Shown one piece after another: positions 1-11,049 of a DNA stretch of 64,000 nucleotides. The position numbers were made by a program, and so were the translations under genes. Below the pieces are notes generated by a model. It made no database searches and was not told the DNA's origin. It saw only the letters and a list, made by a program, of their open reading frames with translations. Position 1 is the stretch's first letter, and each line of letters begins with the position of its first letter. The DNA is from Cucumis sativus (Eukaryota > Streptophyta > Magnoliopsida > Cucurbitales > Cucurbitaceae), in contig NC_026656.2 of NCBI RefSeq assembly GCF_000004075.3, positions 3,534,001 through 3,598,000 of the forward strand. Reading direction: 5' to 3'.

Positions 1-996
1 TTCATCTAAGTGTCAATATCTATCAACAACACCATTAACCAATATTTATTATTGATATATTTTTAAATTTTATTATATTTGTTATTATTTTCAATCGATC
101 TATCATTTACATCATTTAATATATATATATATATAGATGTATGTTTATATTTATTTATTATATTTCAGGTGGAATTTGATGAGATTAAAAGTTTGAAACT
201 TTAATGGTATAATATAATAAATAATTTTATGGGTCAAAATTGAATTTTATTTTGATAATTTATAGGGTTAGGTCACATCAAATGTAATTATTTTTAAAAA
301 TGAAGTTATCAAATAACTTGTCGTTTTAAAATTGGCTTGTTAAATTATAAATTGAATGTTTCTTTTTTCCAATTTAAATAATTTGGCAACAATTCCAATA
401 TATATTGAAAAGAATCCACAAAAAAATGCATGGAACATGCATAGAATAATTATAATTAAATTAACTTTTAAATTATAAATATTGAAAACCCTCTTCTTCT
501 TCTTCTTCTTCTTTTCAAAGTAAAATATAATCATGAAAAGAAAAAACTCAACTATCATCTTAAACATGAAAAGTGACAAAGAGAACCCATCAATTTAAGT
601 TGATATATAATTGATCCAACCTTAATGTAATCTTTTTCTTTTAAGGATTCAACTTATTTTCTTTTTCCAAAGTTTGAATAATTTTAAGTTTAGATCGAAT
701 TAGTTACCAAATATATATGACCATTACAAATATATTAATACTAGCGATGTTCATTAGTAAAAATCAACCAATTGAATGAATTTAGTGCTAAACTATCATC
801 CAACAAAAATAAAGAAAAGAAGGTTATTATTTTTAATTATGAAAACTACTCAAGAATATTTTTGTTTATAACAAAATGTTATTATATTGTTCTATTATTA
901 GTGATATTTTTCTATATTTATAAATATGTTAGACTCATTTTTCTATATCCAAATCAATAAAAAATAATGTTTTTTAAATATATAGTAAAATAAACT

Positions 997-1109
997 AAAA
1001 TATTTATAAAATATAGCAAATTATAATTACCACGATACACTATTATTTGTATCTTACAATAATTTATTGGATAGAATTTGATATGTTTATTGTATTTGTA
1101 AATATTTTT
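997..1109. mobile_element. MITE-like short inverted-repeat element, copy 1
   Basis: The left end reads AAAATATTTATAAAATATAG. The right end, read on the opposite strand, begins AAAAATATTTACAAATACAA, so the termini are imperfect inverted repeats of about 25-29 bp. The interior is short, AT-rich and non-coding. The ends resemble those of the elements at 44959-45147, 23738-23899, 34613-34735 and 17014-17158. It cannot encode a transposase. Family membership is inferred by eye. Confidence 0.45.
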
Positions 1110-1222
1110 GGAAGTTACGTTTTAAAATAAATATAAAAGAGAAATCCTTTTTCAAGGTTGAAATAAAGGATAAAAAAATAATTACATGGTAGAATTTTGA
1201 GGCAAAGGATAAAGTTATTGGC

Positions 1223-1264
1223 TCACACGTGTTATATGACAATAACAACTTAGGTCACACGTGT
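1223..1264. promoter_or_regulatory. Paired G-boxes (TCACACGTGT twice)
   Basis: The 10-mer TCACACGTGT occurs at 1223-1232 and again at 1255-1264, in the same orientation and 32 bp apart (about three helical turns). Each contains a perfect CACGTG. They lie about 1.1 kb upstream of the NAS start codon. G-box and E-box sites are bound by bHLH factors, and in Arabidopsis the iron-deficiency bHLH PYE is reported to target NAS4. Control of this NAS gene through these sites is inference. Confidence 0.4.
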
Positions 1265-2200
1265 ACAATAAAAAATAGCTCAAGAGGCAAAGGTATTTAG
1301 ATTTTGAACAACTTTGAAATGAGAAAATTCCAAATAGAAAAGAAAAAGAAATAGAAACAAATTTATTTTTGCTACCTATTAATTATTATACACTAAACAA
1401 TAACTAACCTTAGGCAATTATATTTATTAACATAAATAAATTTGTCATTTCCTTTATTTTCTTTTCCAATACAAGAAAATGTGAGAATGGTAGAATTTAT
1501 TATTATTTAGTTAATTTTGATAATTTTAGATATTTAATATGATTGAACATCTTAGACGGATCCAATATGCTAATTAAGATTGAGCATATTGACAATTTAA
1601 TTTATCAAAAACAAAGATAATAATAAAAATTTAATTTAAAATAATTATTTACTTACAAATAATGCATTATTTGTTCTTAAAGTTTAGATATTAATTAAAT
1701 AAAACACACACATTCAAAGAGTGGTTGCATCCTAAAATCTTAAAAAATCAAATAACTAAGTCATTAAACTTTTACTTATATATTCTTAATGTACTATTCT
1801 TAATAATTTTCGATATTAAAGAAAACAATAGACCCAATTAAAAAAATCAATTTTTACTAAAGACTTGAATTGATTAAGTTAATTAAAATAATAAGAAAAC
1901 TAAGATATATTTACGAGGGTGAATCGATTGAAACTAGTTTAGTTCAAATCGATTTTGTTTGATATATGTATATATTAATTATATTAAGAATCGAAATTTA
2001 CGGTTTGGTTTCATTTGACTACGAAAATCTAAACTTAACCTATCAAGGATGTGTTTAACAAGTCGGTGAAATGAAAATTAAATTAAACACGCAACCGTAG
2101 ATTCGTAATACAACCACACCCACATACATATATCCCATACAAAAAACCAAAGAAAACCCTAATTAATAATGAACATAATATTATGAAATAACATACACAA

Positions 2201-2221
2201 TTATTATTATTATTATTATTC
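2201..2221. repeat. (TTA)n microsatellite
   Basis: About seven uninterrupted TTA units lie roughly 160 bp upstream of the NAS start codon. This is a plain trinucleotide repeat, probably length-polymorphic. Confidence 0.8.
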
Positions 2222-2264
2222 TTTTTGAAAAAAGAAAAAGAAAAGTGTGGGACCTAGAAATGGG

Positions 2265-2274
2265 CATAAATAAT
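2265..2274 (+). promoter_or_regulatory. Candidate TATA element of NAS
   Basis: CATAAATAAT lies about 105 bp before the NAS ATG and is the best TATA-like match in the near-upstream region. It would place transcription start near 2295-2305. A four-codon ATG TTG TCA TAG at 2290-2301 sits at that boundary and would only act as an upstream ORF if transcription began earlier. Confidence 0.35.
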
Positions 2275-2378
2275 GTAGAACCTCTAAGGATGTTGTCATA
2301 GTGTGTAAAGAAAGAAGAAACCCACCAATATCCTTTCACCAAAAAAAAGAAGAAAAACTCCCCCCCTTTGGCTTAGCC

Positions 2379-4125
2379 ATGGAATTTGAACAACAACAAG
2401 AAGCACTTCTGTTGGAAAAAGTCTGTGCCCTTTACAACCAAATCTCAAGCCTTTCTAGCCTTAAGCCTTGTAAAAATGTCGACACTCTTTTCACTCAACT
2501 CGTCCTCACGTGCTCACAGCACCCACCTCCTCCTATTGGCTTTGATATTGCTTCTTTGTCTCAGCCACTTCGAGCCATGAGGGCTCATCTCATTCAACTT
2601 TGTGCTCAAGCTGAGGCTCTTCTTGAACTTCATTTCTCTTCCCTTTTGGCTTCTTCTTTTCATCATCCTATTTCTAATTTGTCTATCTTCCCTTACTACT
2701 CTAATTACTTGAAGCTTTCCCTTCTTGAGTTTGATATTCTTCGATCTCATTCTCGTCGTATCCCCGATAAAGTTGCCTTTGTTGGCTCCGGTCCCCTCCC
2801 GCTCTCCTCCATTGTCTTGGCGTCTATTCATCTTAAGGGTAACCGGTAGTTGTTTGAATTATTAGTTTCTAACTATATATACTTGTAGGTGTGTTGTTTT
2901 ATGGTGCATGCTTATGGGTTGGAATTATTGGATAAACATAACGACGATTCATTTTAAACTTAATTGATAATGAAATGAGTAATTCCTAAACATTATGAGT
3001 TTGGTTTCTCCATTTTTTTAATATGAGATCGTCAGTATGTTCTGAAGATGTTTTTTCAGTTTACCATTATTCTTAGGAGTCAATTTTGTTTTTAACCAAA
3101 TATTTATTTGAATTTTATTGACTCTTTTACCATGTTAGAAAAGAGAAATTTCCAACTCAAACTTAATTGCTAATAGTGGAATAAGTGACTTGTGTATATC
3201 ATGAGATCTCCTCATCTTTTCAATGTAAGGTTCTGGATAGACATGCAAAGTTTAGGTTTAATAGTATATTTTATCACTTGATTTGTAGATATTTCGTTTG
3301 TGATGACAATATAGAGATTTCAAATATATACATGAACCTTATTTTGTTAGTATTTGAGGTGGAGGAGAGTTAACATTTTAACTTTACTTCTTGTTTGGTT
3401 CAAAAAGTTTTTAAATGACTAACTGTGGCCCATGACTTATTAACATCAATTCTATGACTCCTTGTTAACTTGCATGATAGGTCCCTCTACCAAACAATGT
3501 ATCAAACTAAACAACTCCGGACTAAACAATTTCACTCTATGTTCGATTATCATAAATTGTTTTAATTACTTTCATCTTCACCTCTTTATGAATAGGTACT
3601 ATTTTCCACAACTTTGACATTGATCCAACAGCAAACACCATGGCAAGTCAATTGGTTTGCTCTGACCCAGACTTATCACAAAGAATGATATTTCACACAA
3701 AAGATGTAATGGAAGTAACAAAGGGATTAAAAGATTATGAAGTAGTGTTCTTAGCAGCATTAGTTGGATTAGGAGAGGAAGAAAAAGGAAGAGTTTTAAA
3801 GCATTTGGGGAAACATATGGCAGCTGGTTCATATTTGATGCTAAGAAGTGCTCATGGAGCAAGAGCATTTTTGTACCCTGTTGTTGATATTTGTACTGTT
3901 GAAGCTTCTGGATTTGAGATTTTGTCTGTGTTCCATCCCACCGATGAAGTTATTAACTCTGTGGTTATTGCAAGGAAGAAAGTCATGTTCGATCAAAGCT
4001 CGGACGAGGACGAGGACGAGGACGAGAAGCAAGGTATTTTAGTCAATACTTCTTCTATTGTGTTGGCTGAGAAATGCTCTGGGTTTAATGGCTTTACTCC
4101 CATGATTGAAGAGCCACTTTCTTGA
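2379..4125 (+). CDS. NAS: Nicotianamine synthase (two exons)
   Basis: Joins three S-adenosylmethionine molecules into nicotianamine, the cytosolic chelator that moves Fe, Zn and Cu in plants. Exons are 2379-2838 and 3596-4125 with a phase-1 GT-AG intron at 2839-3595, giving 329 aa, close to the usual 320. The N-terminus carries the family block LLEKVCALYNQISSLSSLKP (residues 11-30). The SAM-binding stretch KVAFVGSGPLPLSSIVLAS is at 131-149. Exon 2 restores FHNFDIDPTAN (157-167), which follows this stretch in known NAS proteins; splicing is required to read it. An in-frame TAG at 2298-2300 bounds the frame, and 2379 is the first in-frame ATG. Odd points: the intron (Arabidopsis NAS genes lack one) and an acidic (Asp-Glu)4 run at residues 290-297 encoded by four GACGAG hexamers (4003-4026). 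An AATAAA at 4379-4384 may be the polyadenylation signal. Confidence 0.95.
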
Positions 4126-4264
4126 AGTTTTTATCGTTGTATTTGCATTTGATTTTCATTCACCCTACTCTAAATCTATATGTTTCTATGGCAAGTTCCT
4201 TTTTTATTTTGTGTCGGTCCAAAGAGTTTTTACCTTCTTTTCTTTACGTATAGATCAAATTGTT

Positions 4265-4340
4265 AAAGTGAGTTTGACTCAGTGATATTGACATACACTC
4301 TATCTCTAGAGGCCAAAAGTTCAATTCTTCACCTCACACT
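4265..4340 (+). mobile_element. Degenerate tRNA-derived (SINE-like) head
   Basis: A stretch resembling a pol III internal promoter lies in the NAS 3' flank: an A-box-like GACTCAGTGATATTGACATA (from about 4275) and a B-box-like AAGTTCAATTC about 20 nt further on. The spacing and the CTCTATCTCTAGAGG between them resemble tRNA-headed SINE relics. It is too diverged to call a tRNA. Identification is by eye only. Confidence 0.3.
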
Positions 4341-5659
4341 TGTTGTACTCAACAAAAACTATAAATCAAATTTGTTTCAATAAAATGAGAAGGAAAAAGA
4401 ATTATAACATGTGTTTTTAGCGTAAAGGATTGAAAATTTCCAAGTTATTTACGTATGGTATTAGTGGGGTGATAATGTTTGTCGAAAATGAAATAGGAAA
4501 TACGAAAATAGAAAATCATCACAAATATTATACGTTACTATGTCCAAATCCATACGAGATCCTCACGTTTGGTTGTTTCATACACCAGATAACAAGTTTA
4601 AGATATTTGGACAGAAACCATATGAATCTATCATGTTCATGGATTTCTTTTAGTCACAAAGAGAGAAATAACTGTACAAAGATAGATGTAATGGGTGATG
4701 CATCCAATATTATTTTTCTTTTAATTTAATCAAACTAGAGAGGAATTTGATTTGGATGGATTTGTTTGGGAAGTGTGTAACATAATATTGTAAAAGAGTA
4801 TGAGATTTTGAAAGAGAGTAAAGGTAAAAGAAAGAAAAACAAAGAGTTGGTGTACCACACCAATTAATTGTAGTGGATATGTAGATGTATGTATGTATAT
4901 GATGGACTTGGACTTGTCTTTTGGCTCATTCTAAAACCTTATCTTCTACCATTTTTGGTTTCTACAACTTTTGCCTTTTCTTATTGAATCAATAAATTCA
5001 TTGGAAGGAGTAACAAAGTAAGATGTTACACAAACAAAAGAATAACTTCTTTTCTTTTCTATTATTTTTTTTCAATATAATAACATGTTTAATATAACTG
5101 CAAAAACGTCATTAATATACTATTATTGTTTAGGTATGACAAAGGCTAGATTATTATCATTTGTCAGTGATAGAATTTAATATACACCGATATCATTATA
5201 TTTGAAAATATTTGTATTTAACATTTTTTTTCTCGTTTTTTTTTCATTCAAATTATTACATTTTACTTTATATTGTGGTACTCAAATGGTTATTCAACTC
5301 TTGTAAGAAAAAAAAAGGGATTATTGAATTTTTGTTTTGGTGGTAAAATATATTAATTTTAATTTCAGTAATAATTAACTTTTGAAAACTATTTTCAACC
5401 ATAAAAGCTTTATCTTTAGAGAAAAACTAAACATTATTTTTTTTTCAATTAAACATACTCATCAAAATTTGAATTAGAGTGGTAATTAAGATAGTTACAT
5501 TTTACTATTTAAATATCTATGTGTTTATGTTTATGTTGAAATTTTAGAAAAAAAAAGACTTTTAAAGGATACATTTTTCTTAAGTATAAATGTAGTAAAA
5601 TATTACGATAAATTAACATAAACTATTATTTGTTAAAATATAAATTTGGAGAAATTTCA

Positions 5660-5885
5660 GGGCATTCTCGACTGAGTTTAATAAGCACTCGAGCAAGATT
5701 GCACCGCGAAACCACAAGATTCAGATTTTGCATACATTATGTGAGGAAATCAATGGCGAGATTATCTTGCAAAATGCATGTGAGACTCATCTAATCTTGA
5801 AACTCCTTCGACGAAGCTCGAGGCAAAGTGATAAATCTCGACCGAGATTTATCATCTGCATGGACCAAGATTCGCGAAAAAGTTA
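5660..5885. other. GC-rich block with perfect 11-bp palindrome
   Basis: A block of ordinary base composition stands out against very AT-rich flanks. It has repeated CTCGA/TCGAG cores (near 5668, 5687, 5818 and 5837). At 5830-5853, GATAAATCTCG is followed by AC and then its exact reverse complement CGAGATTTATC. No ORF is supported. It may be an old inserted element; I do not recognise the family. Confidence 0.35.
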
Positions 5886-6536
5886 GATTCTTCCAAATAG
5901 TCCACAAAAAAACTATAATATATTTTAAAGCTTTTAAATATGTGGAACCTTAATTTTAATTTATTTTTCAACTAATTCAATATAACTTACTCATATTCAA
6001 TGTCACATCAGCATCCTTATGTCCTTAAATTAAAGTTAACTCAACCGTTATTAGAAGTATTTAGGAACTTCAAACCTAAACGCCAAAAATGCATTTTACC
6101 CAAATATATATATATATATATATTTAAGATTTGGAGAGAATTAGTTAAGATTTGATATTAGATTAAAGAAAAATGAGTTGTATTCAAAATTGAAAAATTG
6201 TCATAAATGTAAGGGTTCAAATTTTCTAAAAAAATAATTAAGATTTGAAAAATTGAAAAAAAAATAGTTATCTCTGATAGACTGATAAAAGATGAGGCCT
6301 AAAAACAAAACCATCAAAGACAATGTATGAATCTGGGACGATATAGACAGATTTAAAAGGATCTAATGAAGTAGTATCATCATGTTAATAGGTTTGTAAT
6401 TGCCTGTTTTGAATTTCTTTCATTGCAAATAGAAAGGTTGAAGATTAGATTGGATTGGATTGGATTGAACATATACGTTGTTGTATCATATGAATGGCTG
6501 AAATTTTGGTTTAGTCTGCATAAAGAAAGTAAAACA

Positions 6537-9500
6537 TTATTTGCTATGAATACATGTAATGGCTTCTAGTAGTTTCTCTTTTCTGAGTGGTTTCCCTAAA
6601 TGCACATCCATTCCAGCTTCAATTGTTTTTCCTGCTTCTTCTCCTGTTGTATGGGCTGTTAGTGCAATGATTGGAATGTGTGTGTTGTAATATCTCTCTA
6701 CCTTCCTTATCTCTCTTGTTGCTTCATATCCATCCATTATTGGCATCTACCATATCGAAATTAGTATAACATAAGTTGTTATTGCAGGCAGGTAAAGACT
6801 TAATCAGTGGCATACATGTTCAAGTTGAAAGTAGGAAACAAAAATGTAGTTTTAACTGGGTTGGCGTTTGTTTTTCTAACAATTGCAGAAATGTATGTTG
6901 GGTTATAGTAATTCTTACCTCACAGTCCATTAGAATGTAATCGTAAGGAAGAGTATTTGAAGCACCATGTTTCCTTTGATTGCCTAAGCCATTGCAAACA
7001 AGCTCTAAAGCTTCCTTTCCATTTTCACATATCTCAGTAGTTGCGCCAAGTCTTTCGAGGTTCAATCTAGCTAGTTTTTGCAACACTAAATTGTCCTCAG
7101 CAACCAAGACTTTTTTGCCAGATAGAGGTTTTTCGCCACTCGAGTGTTTATATTTCTCTTCTCTAATTTCTTGGTGTAAACTTTTTTGTTCAACAATGGG
7201 TGAACTTCGAGTCTTTGATCCTATACATGAATGAATTTGATTCGTGGACAAATTCTTTGGGGAGGTCCCATTACTTGAGGTTGTTTCTTTTTGTACTCTC
7301 GTTTCAATGTGGCCTCTAAAAATTGGTGAATTTCCTTCCTTGCTCTTACTTTGACATTGATACGGTGATGAACTTAGATCCTTAGAAACATTCCCACTCC
7401 AATATGATGTACTACTTTCTCCGGTTTCTAATGTGCCTCCAAACTCTGGAAGCAGTCTTATCACTTCATACAAACGAGAACCATGAAAAGGTCTAGATAT
7501 GAAAACATCGTTCGACTTGTAAATGTTTGAGTCTATCCCCTTGTCGTTGCTAATGCGTGACATTTGATTCTCTAGTAACCAAACAACCTTACAATGGGAG
7601 CCTTGAAGTCTCCTTCGAAAATTAGCAACCATATTACATATTTCCTTGAATGGTCCTGCTCTGGCATCAATTACAATCAAGATGAAGCTATTTCCACCTC
7701 TGAGATTAGTCTTTTTGAACACAGAAAGAAAGTAGTTTGTCTCATCTTTCCTTGCACCCGAAGAAATATGCATGTTCAACCCATTTCGGGAGTCACCGGA
7801 TGTTGATTTGCTTAGGCAGTCACTTGGTGAACTAGTACCTGACCTTCCTCTTGAGTTATGCATAGAATGGCTCTGTTTATCCAATATTTTCTGTAGAGTG
7901 GTCAGGAGTTGCTCCCATTGTTTCATTGCCAATACTTTTACACCAAGACTTTCCAGGAATTTCTTGCATATCAGTCTTCGTTGATCATTTTGAATTAAGA
8001 GAATGACACGAGATGTTTCAGTTTTTGAACTGGTGGTTCGGATTGCTCTTGGGGAATGGAGACTTGTAGTAGGGGCCCAAAAGGTAAGTTTTGAGGTAGG
8101 CGATGGTTGACGTGTGTCATCACCAGTGTTAACATTGTCCTCTAAGACTAAAAGAAGCACACTGAACCTAAAACATGTTCCTTTCTCTCCGATCTCTTTG
8201 TCTAAAATTGCTATATCTCCTCCCATCAAGCGTACCTTCAATAATACAAACAAATGCACTTGAAATTTATTTTATCCAAACCATAAGATAAGCTTCAACA
8301 TGAACTTTTGGTTGCAAGTTTAGCAGGATCTGTTAGAGAAAAAAAGATAGACTAATTTATCTTTAAAAGTAAAGTTACATACCAGAGATTGAACAATGCC
8401 CAGTCCCAAGCCAGTTCCTCCTTGTCCAAAAGCTGTTTCTTTTACTTGAACATAGTTCTCGAAAACTAATTTACGCTTCTCTTTAGGAATGCCTTTCCCT
8501 GTGTCATCTATTTCAAATGTAAATTCCATACAGCCAGGATTCAAATTAACTCCATTATCCATGGCTTGTTGTTCTTGAAACGTGCTCGTGTTGCATACTA
8601 AGAATGAAAAATACTTCAATATTTCATCATTGTGATTCGAAGAAATCATATTGTTCTGCATTGTAGGTAAATTCTTGACCCAAGCTCGAACAGTTACTTG
8701 CCCTTCAGAAGTGAATTTAACAGCATTGCTCAGTAAATTGCACAAAACTTGTTTAAGCTTTCCTCTGTCACCTTTTACTTGTGAAAACTTGATAATTGAG
8801 CCATCATAAGGATCTAACACTAAGTCTATTCCTTTCTTCACGCCCACTGGATGATACAAATCTACCACATCCTCTAGAAGTTGACCCAAATGAAACTCTT
8901 CTTCCTCGAGTTGTATTTTCCCTGCTTCGATCTTGCTTGTATCCAGAATAGAGTTCAATATGCCTGTGACGGATCATAACCGAATTTTTATGTTTGACAA
9001 TTAATGAGAGAGATGAGAGCATTCAAGTTTAGAATGTTAATTACCTAGAAGATCTTTTGTACAACCATCCATCTGTTTTAGGCTTATGTCTAACTCTGAA
9101 CCTGGGGTAGATTCATTGTGGCATATCTCAATCAAACCAATAATGCCAGCCAAAGAAGCGCGAATGTCATGGCTCGCTCTAGTGAAAGCAACGCTCTTGT
9201 TCATACTCTTCCTCTCTGCCTGTTGAGTTGCTTCCATTTGTTGAATGAGTTTGGCACATAAATGCATTTCTCTTTTTGTTCCTCTGATGACTATGAACAC
9301 AAAAATAAAAACAGTGATAATTGTGATAGCCATTATTAGTATAAGAAGAATTAGTCCCATTCTGCTACTCTTGAAGATAAGGCTAGCTAACTCTTTCTGT
9401 GGCAATACTAATGAATAGACCTGAAATAAGAACAGAAGAGATTAAAATAATGTATGTATGCTTTTGGACCTAACATAGTCAATTAAATGATGAGATTAAG

Positions 9501-11049
9501 ATATTTTAGAAATGTTATTGTTACAGTAAGATGACTTACCAATTGCACACCCAATATCTCAACTGGGTAGCAATATATATTGTAGTTTGTACCCAAAAGA
9601 TTAAAGAAAGAATCCTTTGGATCAAAATCTTCTTTCCTAGCCTGGCATGAGATGTTCCCAAGTCGAGCAATTTCACCACCATTTGGATTTAAAAACTGAA
9701 ATGTTGCTGAACCATTAACAAGGACCATCTTAATGTCCTGAGACCCTAGGACAAGAATTTCCCCTTCATTAGATGCAAGGTACAATCTCCCTCCTTGACG
9801 TTCAATGCTCGTGAAAAAGAGATCGATAAATGTTTTGAACGAAAACCCAAAGGAGACAACTCCCTTACTTCCATTAACTCGAACCGTGTTGAGGAACAAA
9901 CGCTCATGATTTGAGCTCCATTTTGTCCCTATGGATGCACATCCCTGGTTACTATTCAAGGCATCTCGAAACCAACTCGTGTTGCTAGTGACCAGTGGGA
10001 GTATCTCAGTCATATTCCCATATAATTCTCCTGTGGTAGAGTTTGCCAATTGGGTCAACCAACTATACTCTCTTCTTGGATGAGGATAGAATTTGGCAGT
10101 GAAGGTAGAGTTAGCATAGACTGCAAAAGTTTGGTTTTTGTCAGTGTAGTATGAGAAGAAGAGACCATCCATCCCAATATAGGATATTTGGGTTAGGTAT
10201 GGAATGATTGAAAATCCTTGAAATAACATTGGAGCAATCTGAAAGATCATAAAACACTAAACATCAACAGTTGTATGCAGTCAAGTTGCTAGTTACTACT
10301 TACTAATCTTCAAACAAACAAGTTTTTAGTTACATCCGTAAACTTTGGTTACTTTGTTAGACGACTGAAAAATGACATAAACAAGTAAATAGTTCATTTA
10401 TAAAAGAGATCCTGTGTAACAATTTGAAAAGACAATATATCATGTATCAGTATCACTTCACTTTGCTAGTTATTTATTTATCTTCATCATCTATTCATCG
10501 ACGTTGTCTTAATAGCATGTGACTTTATCATCAAAGTTATGAGTAGAGACTACATAGAATCATAAGTATGACTCAAATAGTTAAGACATCATCATGTTTT
10601 GGATTTTTTAATTAGACTTAGAAAAATGGGATAGTAGCTAACCTTAGAGTTGAGTTCAAAGAATGAAACTTGAGTTCCATTGAAACATGAGTTGAGAAGT
10701 TTAGCAAAATTTGTAGTTGACACATATAATGGTTGAATTGAGGTCGATATGTTCTCGATCTCATGTGTCATTTGAGAGGTTGCATTGAAGTTGTTGAAGA
10801 GATCATGAGATTGAATATGTTTGATCATACCATACCAACATGGAATCAACAAGCTTGGAAGTATGAGAAGAACAACTGCCTGCAATGGAGGAGGTTAATT
10901 CTGATATTTCATATTTGGTTTTTCTATCCAACAATATAATACATACATACATATACATATATGATAAAAGTATTAGTTTGAATGAGAGAGATTACCAGGA
11001 AGATGGAGAAAGAAATTGGCCTGGAAATAATCAACAATCTCAGCTTCAT
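6537..11049 (-). CDS. CKI1: Hybrid sensor histidine kinase, CKI1 type
   Basis: A membrane hybrid histidine kinase that feeds the cytokinin phosphorelay; Arabidopsis CKI1 acts constitutively in female gametophyte and vascular development. Exons: 11049-10996, 10879-10643, 10238-9540, 9420-9045, 8963-8383, 8235-6919, 6746-6537; 1157 aa (Arabidopsis about 1122). TM1 lies at about 12-30, spread over exons 1-2. An external region rich in N-glycosylation sites runs to about 345, and TM2 to about 376. HisKA has RASHDIRASLAG with His414; the N-box is LLSNAVKFT; the ATP-lid motifs are DDTGKGIP and GGTGLGLGIVQSL. A long linker leads to the receiver, with phospho-acceptor Asp1086 in DYILMDCEMPIMDG and Lys1140 in LGKPL. 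The 54-nt first exon (MKLRLLIISRPISFSIFL) matches CKI1's N-terminal 'SRPI' segment, which supports this start. No CHASE domain is seen, which separates it from AHK2/3/4. All catalytic residues appear intact. Confidence 0.94.

Larger units (their letters stand above)
1..2260. other. AT-rich intergenic region upstream of NAS
   Basis: No coding region is supported here. The open frames are short and low in complexity. The stretch holds small microsatellites (CTT near 490-513, AT near 119-134, TTA at 2201-2220), one MITE-like element (997-1109) and a pair of CACGTG boxes (1223-1264). The last 1 kb is presumably the NAS promoter. Confidence 0.7.
4126..6536. other. Intergenic region between NAS and CKI1 3' ends
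   Basis: The region between two convergent genes. It contains the NAS 3' UTR with a tRNA-like fragment, AT-rich filler with no credible ORF, a relatively GC-rich block at about 5660-5885 with a perfect hairpin, an AT microsatellite near 6105-6122, and a run of GGATT pentamers at 6446-6468 just beyond the CKI1 stop. Confidence 0.65.

Noticed and set aside
340-960. Short open frames on both strands (79 and 62 codons)
   Set aside because: Low-complexity Lys, Phe and Ile-rich translations typical of AT-rich non-coding DNA, with no recognisable domain or splice context.
2301-2378. Upstream extension of the NAS frame
   Set aside because: It opens with GTG after an in-frame TAG, with no ATG before 2379, and the family N-terminus begins at 2379.
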